Below, piece after piece: positions 55,323 to 62,275 of a stretch of DNA of 64,000 bases. The stretch comes from Acidobacteriota bacterium (GTDB lineage: Bacteria; Acidobacteriota; Vicinamibacteria; Vicinamibacterales; SCN-69-37). Within the stretch, counting starts at the first letter, position 1; each line of letters starts with the position of its first letter. The notes under the pieces are model-generated. The model was not told the DNA's origin and did no database searches. It saw only the letters and a list, made by a program, of their open reading frames with translations. A program made the position numbers and the translations under genes. The stretch is from assembly GCA_016716905.1 (NCBI GenBank), contig JADJUS010000003.1, positions 62,001 to 126,000 of the forward strand, given 5' to 3'.

Positions 55323-55718
55323 GTGGTCCAACTCTCTTCAGATCGCGGTTTTACACTCATTGAAGTCCTGGTCGCGCTGGTGCTGGTCTCGGTGCTCGTC
55401 GCTGGAGCGATGGGCGTGCTGGCCAAAGCGGCGGCCGTGATTGGGGCTGCGCGCGTCGGCACGACGGCGACGCTGCTGGCGATGCAGAAAGTGGAGCAAC
55501 TTCGCGCGGCGCCTGCCGCGCTCGCCGCTGGCACGCAGCAGGACTATTTCGCGGCCGACAGCAGTGTGTCGCCTGCATCGTCCGCGTTTTTTGTTCGTCG
55601 ATGGACGGTGACGCCGGGGTGGGCGGCGACAGGCGCGTCATCGGTGGTCGTGGAAGTGCTGGCAGCCGGGGCCGGCCGCGTCGCAGAAGTACAGGCCGTG
55701 GTGGGAGGGCTGCCATGA
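55323..55718 (+). CDS. Minor pilin / pseudopilin (PilV-like)
   Basis: 131 residues from the GTG at 55323; the frame to 55239 lacks a pilin leader. VVQLSSDRG is the leader, cut before FTLIEVLVALVLVSVLVAGA. The rest is small and Ala/Val-rich. Such proteins sit at the pilus tip or prime assembly. Its stop overlaps the next gene (ATGA). Confidence 0.88.
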   Translation: MVQLSSDRGFTLIEVLVALVLVSVLVAGAMGVLAKAAAVIGAARVGTTATLLAMQKVEQLRAAPAALAAGTQQDYFAADSSVSPASSAFFVRRWTVTPGWAATGASSVVVEVLAAGAGRVAEVQAVVGGLP

Positions 55719-56755
55719 CACCGCCGCGCGACTCGTCCGGATTCACGCTGGCCGAATTGCTCGTGGCGCTCGTGTTGAGTGCGATTGTCGTCTCAGCCGT
55801 GGCAGCGCTGACGGCCACCACGGACCGGTTCGCGCGATCCCAATCGCGCGTCATGGATGCGCAGCAACGCGCGCGGGTGATCGCCGAGACACTGGGACGC
55901 GATCTGCGCCTGGCCGGCGCTGGGCTCGATCGAGGGCCGATGTCGGGGCCACTCAACCGGGTGTTTACGCCGCTGTGGCCACGTCGCGTTGGGCGCGTGC
56001 GTCCCGACGCGGCGACCGTGGTCAGGCCGGATGCACTCACGCTGGCGTGGGTGCCTGACACCATCGTTCAGACCACGCTCGCCATCGGTGACGTGCCGTC
56101 GCTCGGTCGCATTGTGTTGGCTCCGTGTGCAGGCGGGGCGCTGCCGTGCCAGGTCGCACGAGGCGCGACGCTGGCAGTCTTTGACGCGCCCGGCCGGGCT
56201 GAGCTTCTAGGTGTGCTGGACGACGATGTGGGTGGAACGGCCGTGCGGCCTCTTGGTGCGCCGGCTGGAGCGTTTGCCGCCGGTTCAGCCGTTTCCGAGG
56301 TTGTGATTCGCGGGTACTACTTTGACAGTGCGCTGTCCCAGTTGCGGTTTTACGACGGCGACGGCACCGACCAGCCCGTGGTGGATGAAGTGACGGGCCT
56401 GACATTTGAGTACTTCGGCGATCCCGCACCGCCGCAACTGCCGCGCCCCGACCCGGGTCTTGAGAATTGTCTCTTCGACATGGCCGGAACCTGGCGCGGC
56501 GGCGTGACGCTCACGGCCAACAGCGACGGACTGGCCACGTTGCCGCTGGCGATGTTTCTGGACGGACCGTGGTGCAGCGCAGGGGGCACCGGCTTTGACG
56601 CGGATCTCCTGCGTGTGCGGCGCATTCGTGTAGAGGTTCGCTTGCGGGCCTCGGGCCCACGCGACCCGCGTCCCGACTATCGTGCGATGTTTGATGTATC
56701 GCCGCCGAACCTGTCGCGTACTGGCGCGGGCGGAGGGCCGGGTGGATCATGGTGA
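55715..56755 (+). CDS. Minor pilin, PilW-like
   Basis: 346 residues from the ATG at 55715. The leader MTPPRDSSG is cut before FTLAELLVALVLSAIVVSAV, with Glu at position 5. A large globular part with QQRARVIAETLGRDLRLAG after the helix matches PilW-family proteins; two Cys pairs may be oxidised. The start overlaps the previous stop by four bases and its end overlaps the next start by seven. Confidence 0.9.
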   Translation: MTPPRDSSGFTLAELLVALVLSAIVVSAVAALTATTDRFARSQSRVMDAQQRARVIAETLGRDLRLAGAGLDRGPMSGPLNRVFTPLWPRRVGRVRPDAATVVRPDALTLAWVPDTIVQTTLAIGDVPSLGRIVLAPCAGGALPCQVARGATLAVFDAPGRAELLGVLDDDVGGTAVRPLGAPAGAFAAGSAVSEVVIRGYYFDSALSQLRFYDGDGTDQPVVDEVTGLTFEYFGDPAPPQLPRPDPGLENCLFDMAGTWRGGVTLTANSDGLATLPLAMFLDGPWCSAGGTGFDADLLRVRRIRVEVRLRASGPRDPRPDYRAMFDVSPPNLSRTGAGGGPGGSW

Positions 56756-57318
56756 TGTTGGTCCTGCTGCTCACGGTCTGTGTGGCGTCCCTCAGCGGCG
56801 GACTGGCCTTGCTCGGGCACACCGAGCGCCGCATCGCGAGCGCGCATCTCAAGGCGGTGCAAACGTCGTATGCGGCGAGTGCGGCCGTCCAACTGGCGAT
56901 TGATGCGGTGGCGCGATCGCCGCTGTCCGCGCAGTGGCCCTCAGTGGGCACTGTCGCCGCGCTGGGTTCAGCGGCGCCCATCATGGCCGTCGCGCCTGGC
57001 GAGACCGTGGATCTGAATGCCCGCACCGCCGAACTCGACCGTGACGCCGCCCGCCGGTGGCCCCTCGGGCTCGATACACCACGGTGGCGGCTGGTCGCCT
57101 GGGGCCGGCTTCCGGCGTTGCCGGCCTCGTCCATGCGCATCGCCATCTGGATCGCAGACGATGTGATGGACGGGGATGGAATACCCGGTACGGATCTCAA
57201 TGGAATGCTTATGATCCGCGCAGAGGCTTTTGGGCAGGGAGGTGCGGCCCGCGTCGTCGTGGCGCACGTCCGGCGAGAGGCGGGCCTGGTCAGAACCGTG
57301 TCGTGGAGGGAGGAGTAA
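56749..57318 (+). CDS. PilX-like minor pilus assembly protein
   Basis: 189 residues with an N-terminal hydrophobic helix (VMLVLLLTVCVASLSGGLAL) but no obvious prepilin leader; the ATG at 56749 opens right at the helix. RIASAHLKAVQTSYAASAAV matches the region after the helix in PilX proteins. Initiation at ATG rather than a leader could mean the leader is missing or lies in another frame; the coupling overlap with PilW argues for this start. It would join the tip complex. Confidence 0.75.
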   Translation: MVMLVLLLTVCVASLSGGLALLGHTERRIASAHLKAVQTSYAASAAVQLAIDAVARSPLSAQWPSVGTVAALGSAAPIMAVAPGETVDLNARTAELDRDAARRWPLGLDTPRWRLVAWGRLPALPASSMRIAIWIADDVMDGDGIPGTDLNGMLMIRAEAFGQGGAARVVVAHVRREAGLVRTVSWREE

Positions 57319-57321
57319 CCC

Positions 57322-57894
57322 GTGTCGATACTTGTCATCGTTGCACTCATGGAGGCCTTTCTCGCGGCCTGGAACGCTCCGCCGGCCAGCCTGGGGGAAC
57401 TGGCGTTGCGTGAATCCGTCCGGCGGGCCGCCACACCGGCGCCAACGCGCGTGCTTACGGCTGCCGATCTGGGCCCGGTGCCAGAGCGTCCGATGCCTGT
57501 GGTGCCGCCGCCGGTGGTGGTGCCCGAAGTGACGCCCGTGGTGAGCCCCGTGGTGAAGCCCGTGAGCAATGACGAGACCGTCGGCGCGGTGAAGCCTGGC
57601 GAGAACGTGGAAAAGAATGAAACGTGGTGGCGCGCCCGCATGGTCAAGGCACGTGCTGACCTGGAGCGCGACCGCCTGACGGTGGCGGCCCTGGAAACCC
57701 GAGTGAATCTTCTGACGCGCGAGGCGTCCAGCGCCGACGCGCCTGGACGACGTTCCGCGCTGGTGGCCGAACGTGTGCGCACGCTGGCCGAACTCGAGCG
57801 CATGCGCACTCAGGTGGCGGACGGCGTCAAAGCCATCAGTGACATTGAGGACGAAGCGCGCCGCGAAGGTGTGCCGCCCGGGTGGCTGCGTTAG
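57322..57894 (+). CDS. Secreted/anchored coiled-coil protein of unknown function
   Basis: 190 residues from a GTG. A short N-terminal hydrophobic stretch (ILVIVALMEAFLAA) may be a signal or anchor. A Pro/Val-rich linker (VPPPVVVPEVTPVVSPVVK) leads to a coiled coil (about 110-180, with RMVKARADLERDRLTVAALE) and a final GVPPGWLR. It follows the PilX-like gene by three bases. Similar small proteins occur beside pilus genes in Acidobacteria, as I recall. Function is unknown. It ends overlapping aroB, which is convergent. Confidence 0.7.
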   Translation: MSILVIVALMEAFLAAWNAPPASLGELALRESVRRAATPAPTRVLTAADLGPVPERPMPVVPPPVVVPEVTPVVSPVVKPVSNDETVGAVKPGENVEKNETWWRARMVKARADLERDRLTVAALETRVNLLTREASSADAPGRRSALVAERVRTLAELERMRTQVADGVKAISDIEDEARREGVPPGWLR

Positions 57895-58973
57895 CGAATG
57901 CCGATCGTTCGAAGCGCGGCCCGCAGTTCCTTCGGTGTCACGTCGGAGACGACTGAGGTGACCCCAAGGCGCATCGGCAGCACGAAGTGCAGTGTGCCCT
58001 TCGACACTTTTTTGTCGCTCTGAATAGCGTCCAACGCATCGGAGGCCTTCAGCCCGGCTGTTGACGGCAATGGGCCCATGCGGCCGATGATTGTCGTGAG
58101 CGCGTCCATGTCTTCAGCCGGAAAGATTCCGCGCCTCGCCGAGAGCGCCGCCGCGGCGAGCATGCCGTAACCCACCGCCTCGCCATGCAGAAACCTGCCA
58201 TACCGGCTGATCGCCTCCAGCGCATGCCCCACGGTGTGCCCGAAGTTCAGCGTGCGGCGCAGCCCCTGCTCGCGCTCATCGGCCATCACCACCACCGCTT
58301 TCATGCGGCAGCAGTCCGCGATGAGGGGCGTCAGCACCTCCGGGTCTTTGTTGAAGATGGCGGACAAGTGCGCTGAGATGTAATCGAAGAGCGGTCGCGA
58401 ACCGATGACGCCGTATTTGACGGCCTCGTACAGCCCGGCGCGAAACTCGCGGCGCGGCAACGTCTCCAGCAGTTCCGGATCACAAAGCACCAGCGACGGC
58501 GCGTGGAAGGCGCCCACCAGGTTCTTCCCAGCCGGCAGGTTGACCCCGACTTTTCCACCAATCGCGCTATCCACCTGCGCGAGCAGCGTCGTCGGAATCT
58601 GAACAAGACGGAGGCCGCGCAGATATGTGGCTGCGGCGAAGCCGGCTGCATCACCGACGACGCCGCCGCCGAATCCGATGACGATCGCGGACCTGTCGAT
58701 GCGGCGCTCAAACAGGCCATCGTACAAGCGCGCTACCGTCGCCAGTTGTTTGGCCTTTTCGCCGTCGGGGATGAGCAACGGCGGGTGTCCGCCGAGCACG
58801 TCCTGCATGCGGGCACTGTGCTGCCGCCACACTGGTGGACAACTCACCACTGCGGTGGTGCTGACGAGGCGCTGCTCGGCCAGCATCGGGCCCACCTGGC
58901 GCGTGAGCGCGGCCCCGATGAGTACGGGATACGAACCACCCGCGTGTGTGACGTCCAGCCGAATGACAGCCAT
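57891..58973 (-). CDS. aroB: 3-dehydroquinate synthase
   Basis: 360 residues from the ATG at 58973 (MAVIRLDVTHAGGSYPVLIG). It makes 3-dehydroquinate from DAHP, the second shikimate step, using NAD and a metal. Landmarks: GGGVVGDAAGFAAATYLRG, QVDSAIGGKVGVNLPAGKN, and FGHTVGHALE with metal-binding His. Length is normal. The frame back to 59075 overlaps proS and is rejected. The stop shares bases with the convergent coiled-coil gene, so there is no room for a terminator. Confidence 0.97.
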   Translation of the reverse strand: MAVIRLDVTHAGGSYPVLIGAALTRQVGPMLAEQRLVSTTAVVSCPPVWRQHSARMQDVLGGHPPLLIPDGEKAKQLATVARLYDGLFERRIDRSAIVIGFGGGVVGDAAGFAAATYLRGLRLVQIPTTLLAQVDSAIGGKVGVNLPAGKNLVGAFHAPSLVLCDPELLETLPRREFRAGLYEAVKYGVIGSRPLFDYISAHLSAIFNKDPEVLTPLIADCCRMKAVVVMADEREQGLRRTLNFGHTVGHALEAISRYGRFLHGEAVGYGMLAAAALSARRGIFPAEDMDALTTIIGRMGPLPSTAGLKASDALDAIQSDKKVSKGTLHFVLPMRLGVTSVVSDVTPKELRAALRTIGIR

Positions 58974-59005
58974 CGCTCGTCGTGTAGGATAACAGGAGCG
59001 AAGAG

Positions 59006-60466
59006 GTGCACTTGTCAGAGCAGAAAAAAGATGCGTTTGTGACCGAAATAACCCCGCAGTCCGAGGACTTTTCACGGTGGTACCTCGATGTGGTGCGCCG
59101 TGCCGAGTTGGCCGACTACTCGCCGGTGAAGGGGTGCATGGTCATTCGTCCGTACGGATACGCCATCTGGGAGAACATCCAGCGGCTGCTTGATGCGCGG
59201 TTCAAGGCCACCGGGCATGTGAATGCCTACTTCCCGTTGTTTATTCCCGAGAGCCTCCTCATGAAGGAGAAGGAACACGTGGAAGGGTTTGCTCCGCAGG
59301 TGGCGTGGGTGACCCGCGGCGGTGACGAAGAACTCGAGGAGCGGTTGATTGTCCGGCCGACCTCCGAAGTTCTTGTCGGGACGATGTACGCCAAGTGGGT
59401 GAAGTCATGGCGCGACCTGCCGGTGCTGATCAATCAGTGGGCCAATGTGGTCCGCTGGGAGAAAGTGACGCGGCCGTTTCTGCGCACGACCGAGTTCCTG
59501 TGGCAGGAAGGGCATACGGCTCACGAGACCGCTGACGAAGCGGAAGAAGAGACGTTGAAGATCCTCGCGCTGTACAAAGAGTTCGCCGAGCGTGAGTTGG
59601 CGATGCCCGTGGTGGACGGCATGAAGAGTGAGAGCGAGAAGTTTGCCGGCGCCTCCCATACGTTTTCGATTGAGGCGCTGATGGGCGACGGCCGCGCGCT
59701 GCAGGCCGGGACCTCTCACAACCTCGGGCAGAACTTCGCCAAGGCGTTCGAGATCCAGTTTCAGGGGCGAGACAAGACCATCCAGCACGCATGGACGACC
59801 TCGTGGGGCGTTTCAACGCGCCTCATCGGCGCGCTGATCATGACGCACGGCGACGACAGCGGGTTGGTGCTGCCGCCGGCCGTGGCCCCGCATCAGGTGG
59901 TGATCGTGCCGATCCCCAGGGGTAACTGGAAAGAGACCGTGCTGCCGACCTGTGAGGCCATTCGGGATCAGCTGACAGCCATCGGCGTGCGCGTGAAGCT
60001 GGATGCGACCGAAGAAAACTCGCCCGGATGGAAGTACGCCGAGTGGGAGCTGCGCGGCGTCCCGCTGCGCCTTGAGGTGGGGCCCAAGGACATCGAGAAG
60101 GGCGCCGTGTTTTCGGCGCGGCGTGATACGCGCGAGAAGGCGTCCATCCCGATGGCGGAGCTCACGCAGCGCGTGCCTGCGCTACTGCAGGCCATCCAGG
60201 ACAACCTCTTCGCGCGGGCGCTTGAGTTCCGTCAGACGCACACCTCTGAAGTGGCCACCTGGGCCGAGTTCTCTGCAGCCATGGAAGGACGGCCCGGATT
60301 CGTCATTGCGAGCTGGTGCGGCAGCGCGGCGTGTGAAGCCACCATCAAGGCGGAAACACAGGCCACGTTGCGTAACATCCCCATGGGATCTCCCCGAGTG
60401 GAGGGCCGCTGCGTCAAGTGTGATGGCCCCTCCACCGTGAAGGCGTGGTTCGCAAAGGCGTACTGA
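59006..60466 (+). CDS. proS: Prolyl-tRNA synthetase, archaeal/eukaryotic-like type
   Basis: 486 residues from a GTG. It charges tRNA-Pro. Class II motifs include RPTSEVLVG and FLRTTEFLWQEGHTAH; QAGTSHNLGQNFAKAFEI follows. The C-terminal Cys set (CGSAAC and CVKC) and terminal AKAY are typical of the archaeal-type ProRS; the editing insert of the bacterial type is absent. It is divergent from aroB with 32 bases between. The DUF1697 gene starts two bases after its stop. Confidence 0.96.
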   Translation: MHLSEQKKDAFVTEITPQSEDFSRWYLDVVRRAELADYSPVKGCMVIRPYGYAIWENIQRLLDARFKATGHVNAYFPLFIPESLLMKEKEHVEGFAPQVAWVTRGGDEELEERLIVRPTSEVLVGTMYAKWVKSWRDLPVLINQWANVVRWEKVTRPFLRTTEFLWQEGHTAHETADEAEEETLKILALYKEFAERELAMPVVDGMKSESEKFAGASHTFSIEALMGDGRALQAGTSHNLGQNFAKAFEIQFQGRDKTIQHAWTTSWGVSTRLIGALIMTHGDDSGLVLPPAVAPHQVVIVPIPRGNWKETVLPTCEAIRDQLTAIGVRVKLDATEENSPGWKYAEWELRGVPLRLEVGPKDIEKGAVFSARRDTREKASIPMAELTQRVPALLQAIQDNLFARALEFRQTHTSEVATWAEFSAAMEGRPGFVIASWCGSAACEATIKAETQATLRNIPMGSPRVEGRCVKCDGPSTVKAWFAKAY

Positions 60467-60468
60467 CG

Positions 60469-61020
60469 ATGCGGCATGTCGCATTGCTGCGCGGCATCAA
60501 TGTGGGCGGCAACAAGCGGCTGGCGATGCCCGACCTGCGGCGTGTCGCCGAATCACTCGGCTGGCGCGATGTGGTCACGGTGCTGGCCACCGGCAATCTG
60601 ATCTTCACGCCCGGGCGCGGAACGCCGGACTCGGCGAAACTGTCGGCTCGTCTCGAGCGGGCGTTGCTCGACGATGGGAAGTTGCAGGTGCGGGTGGTGG
60701 TGTTGTCGGCCGCGCAGGTGGAGACCGTCACGCGAGAGCAGCCGTTTGGGGCGAAAGTGGATAACCCCTCGAGGCTGCTCGTGTCGGCGTATCTGGATGC
60801 CAAGGCCCGCCTCGCACTGGCTCCCCTGACGAAAACGGATTGGTCGCCGGGCGCCCTCGCGCTCGGCACGCACGCGGCCTACCTGTGGTGTCCCGATGGC
60901 ATCCTCGACACCCCCCTCGTCGAGGCCGTGGGCCGTGCCGCCCGCGATGGCCTCACCTCCCGCAACTGGGCGACATGGATCAAAGTGGGGACGGGTGTGT
61001 TTTCCACAGAAACGCGCTAA
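60469..61020 (+). CDS. DUF1697 family protein, C-terminus supplied by a repeat element
   Basis: 183 residues from the ATG at 60469 (MRHVALLRGINVGGNKRLAM), the family start. ATGNLIFTPGRG and LTSRNWATWIKV are typical. The last ten residues (GTGVFSTETR) and the stop are encoded inside the palindromic element at 60987, replacing the usual LxKL-type end. No biochemical role is established for the family. It lies two bases after proS. Confidence 0.93.
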   Translation: MRHVALLRGINVGGNKRLAMPDLRRVAESLGWRDVVTVLATGNLIFTPGRGTPDSAKLSARLERALLDDGKLQVRVVVLSAAQVETVTREQPFGAKVDNPSRLLVSAYLDAKARLALAPLTKTDWSPGALALGTHAAYLWCPDGILDTPLVEAVGRAARDGLTSRNWATWIKVGTGVFSTETR

Positions 61021-61186
61021 TTGGGGACAGGTGTGAAAAACGACCTCGCGACATCAAAACGACCTCTGAGGTAATTACCGGTAAGTGCCGACGGTAATTA
61101 CCTCAGAGGTCGTTTTGCGTTTCGCGAGGTCGTTTCTCAGACCTGTCCCCAATTAGTGGGTTTCTGTGGAAAACACACCCGTCCCC
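60987..61186. repeat. Nested palindromic element (element B), related to 13101-13273
   Basis: The outer arms begin GGGGACGGGTGTGTTTTCC and end with the complement at 61186. Inside come AATTGGGGACAGGT, then AACGACCTCGCG, then a perfect 25-bp core stem (61056-61080 against 61092-61116) containing ACGACCTCTGAGGTAATT. Nearly 100 bases of each arm pair. It shares the GGGGACGGGTGT edges and ACGACCTCTGAGGTA core with element A. It starts inside the DUF1697 coding region and ends just before the HEAT gene stop, between convergent genes. Confidence 0.88.
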
Positions 61187-62203
61187 CTATCGTTTCGCCC
61201 TCGCGACCAGCACGCCGGCTGACGGCCAGCGTTCCAAGATTTGCTTCAGCACGGCGTGACGACGGGTGAGTTGTTCGCGCGCGACGATCGCGCCGAAGGC
61301 TTCAGCCAGGTGGTCGCGCCACCACCGATCAGGCGCGGCTGAATCCACCCAGGCCCGAGCCAGCGGCATCAGGCACGACGTATCGCCGACCACAGCGGCG
61401 GCTGAAAGAAAGCCCACCGGCAGAAGAGTGGTCGCGCTTTCCAGGGCTTCGCGCAGGTCGTACAACGCGAGGCGGCTGCCGCGGGCCGCCAGATGCTGGT
61501 GGAGCACGCCTCGGACCACCGCCCACTGTTCCCGCGTTTCCGCGTCGGGCGCCTGCTCCTGGCGGCTCCGCACGATCTCCACGGCCCGTTTCAAGGTGGC
61601 CAGTGGCGCGCGTTCGCCGTCTTCGCGGGCCACAGCCGCCACCACGGCCGGGTCGGCCGGCAGCCCGCGCGCCACAAGGGCGTCCAGCGGCTCCACCGCA
61701 CCGGCTTGACGACGGGTGACGCGGGCCACCACCTTGGAGGCCGGGTCCTTCGCCAACGCCTCGTAGATGGGCTTCAGGAGCTTTTCAGGCTGCCCGTCGA
61801 GCGCGGCCAGTGCGGCCAGTCGAACGGCGGTGGACGAGTCGACCGAAAGTGCGGTGGCGGCCAGGTGGTCGAACGCCCGGGTGCCTCGGGCGTCCTTCTC
61901 GCGCGCCACCTGTCCCACCACGCCAATCGCGGCGACGGCGACGGCTTCCACTGGTTGCCCGACCGCCGCCAGGGCCGCTGACAGCGCGCGGCCATCGCCG
62001 ATGGCTTCGAGCGCCTCGAATGCTGCGACGCGCGCCTCGATGGGCTGCTGGGAGTTGGTGGCCACGGCCAACAGGGGCGTGGTGGCCCGCTGGCCGATGA
62101 CCGCCAGGCGCGCTAATGCCATCTCGCGGCGTTGGCTGTCACCTCCGGTCAACTCCGCGATCAGGCGGATGACGTCGGCGGCCGAGGACTGGCGAATGGA
62201 CAT
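61187..62203 (-). CDS. HEAT-repeat-like helical protein
   Basis: 338 residues from the ATG at 62203 (MSIRQSSAADVIRLIAELTG); a GTG at 62218 is possible. Units such as REMALARLAVIGQRATTPLL, ARVAAFEALEAIGDGRALSA and AVRLAALAALDGQPEKLLKP are regular HEAT/armadillo-type helix pairs. No signal peptide is visible, so it should be cytoplasmic. Repeats of this kind mediate protein binding. Its stop touches element B. Function is unknown. Confidence 0.8.
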   Translation of the reverse strand: MSIRQSSAADVIRLIAELTGGDSQRREMALARLAVIGQRATTPLLAVATNSQQPIEARVAAFEALEAIGDGRALSAALAAVGQPVEAVAVAAIGVVGQVAREKDARGTRAFDHLAATALSVDSSTAVRLAALAALDGQPEKLLKPIYEALAKDPASKVVARVTRRQAGAVEPLDALVARGLPADPAVVAAVAREDGERAPLATLKRAVEIVRSRQEQAPDAETREQWAVVRGVLHQHLAARGSRLALYDLREALESATTLLPVGFLSAAAVVGDTSCLMPLARAWVDSAAPDRWWRDHLAEAFGAIVAREQLTRRHAVLKQILERWPSAGVLVARAKR

Positions 62204-62207
62204 GGGT

Positions 62208-62248
62208 AAAAAAACCACGGGCCGAAGCGGCGGCGCTTCGGCCCGTGG
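62208..62248 (-). terminator. Intrinsic terminator of the OmpA-family gene
   Basis: A perfect 15-bp stem, 62215-62229 with 62234-62248, and a GCGG loop are followed on the minus strand by a run of seven T (62208-62214). It ends the OmpA-type gene five bases before the HEAT start codon, so the HEAT gene probably has its own promoter within this region. Confidence 0.93.
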
Positions 62249-62275
62249 ATGTTCACATAGAAACGAGCGGCGTGG

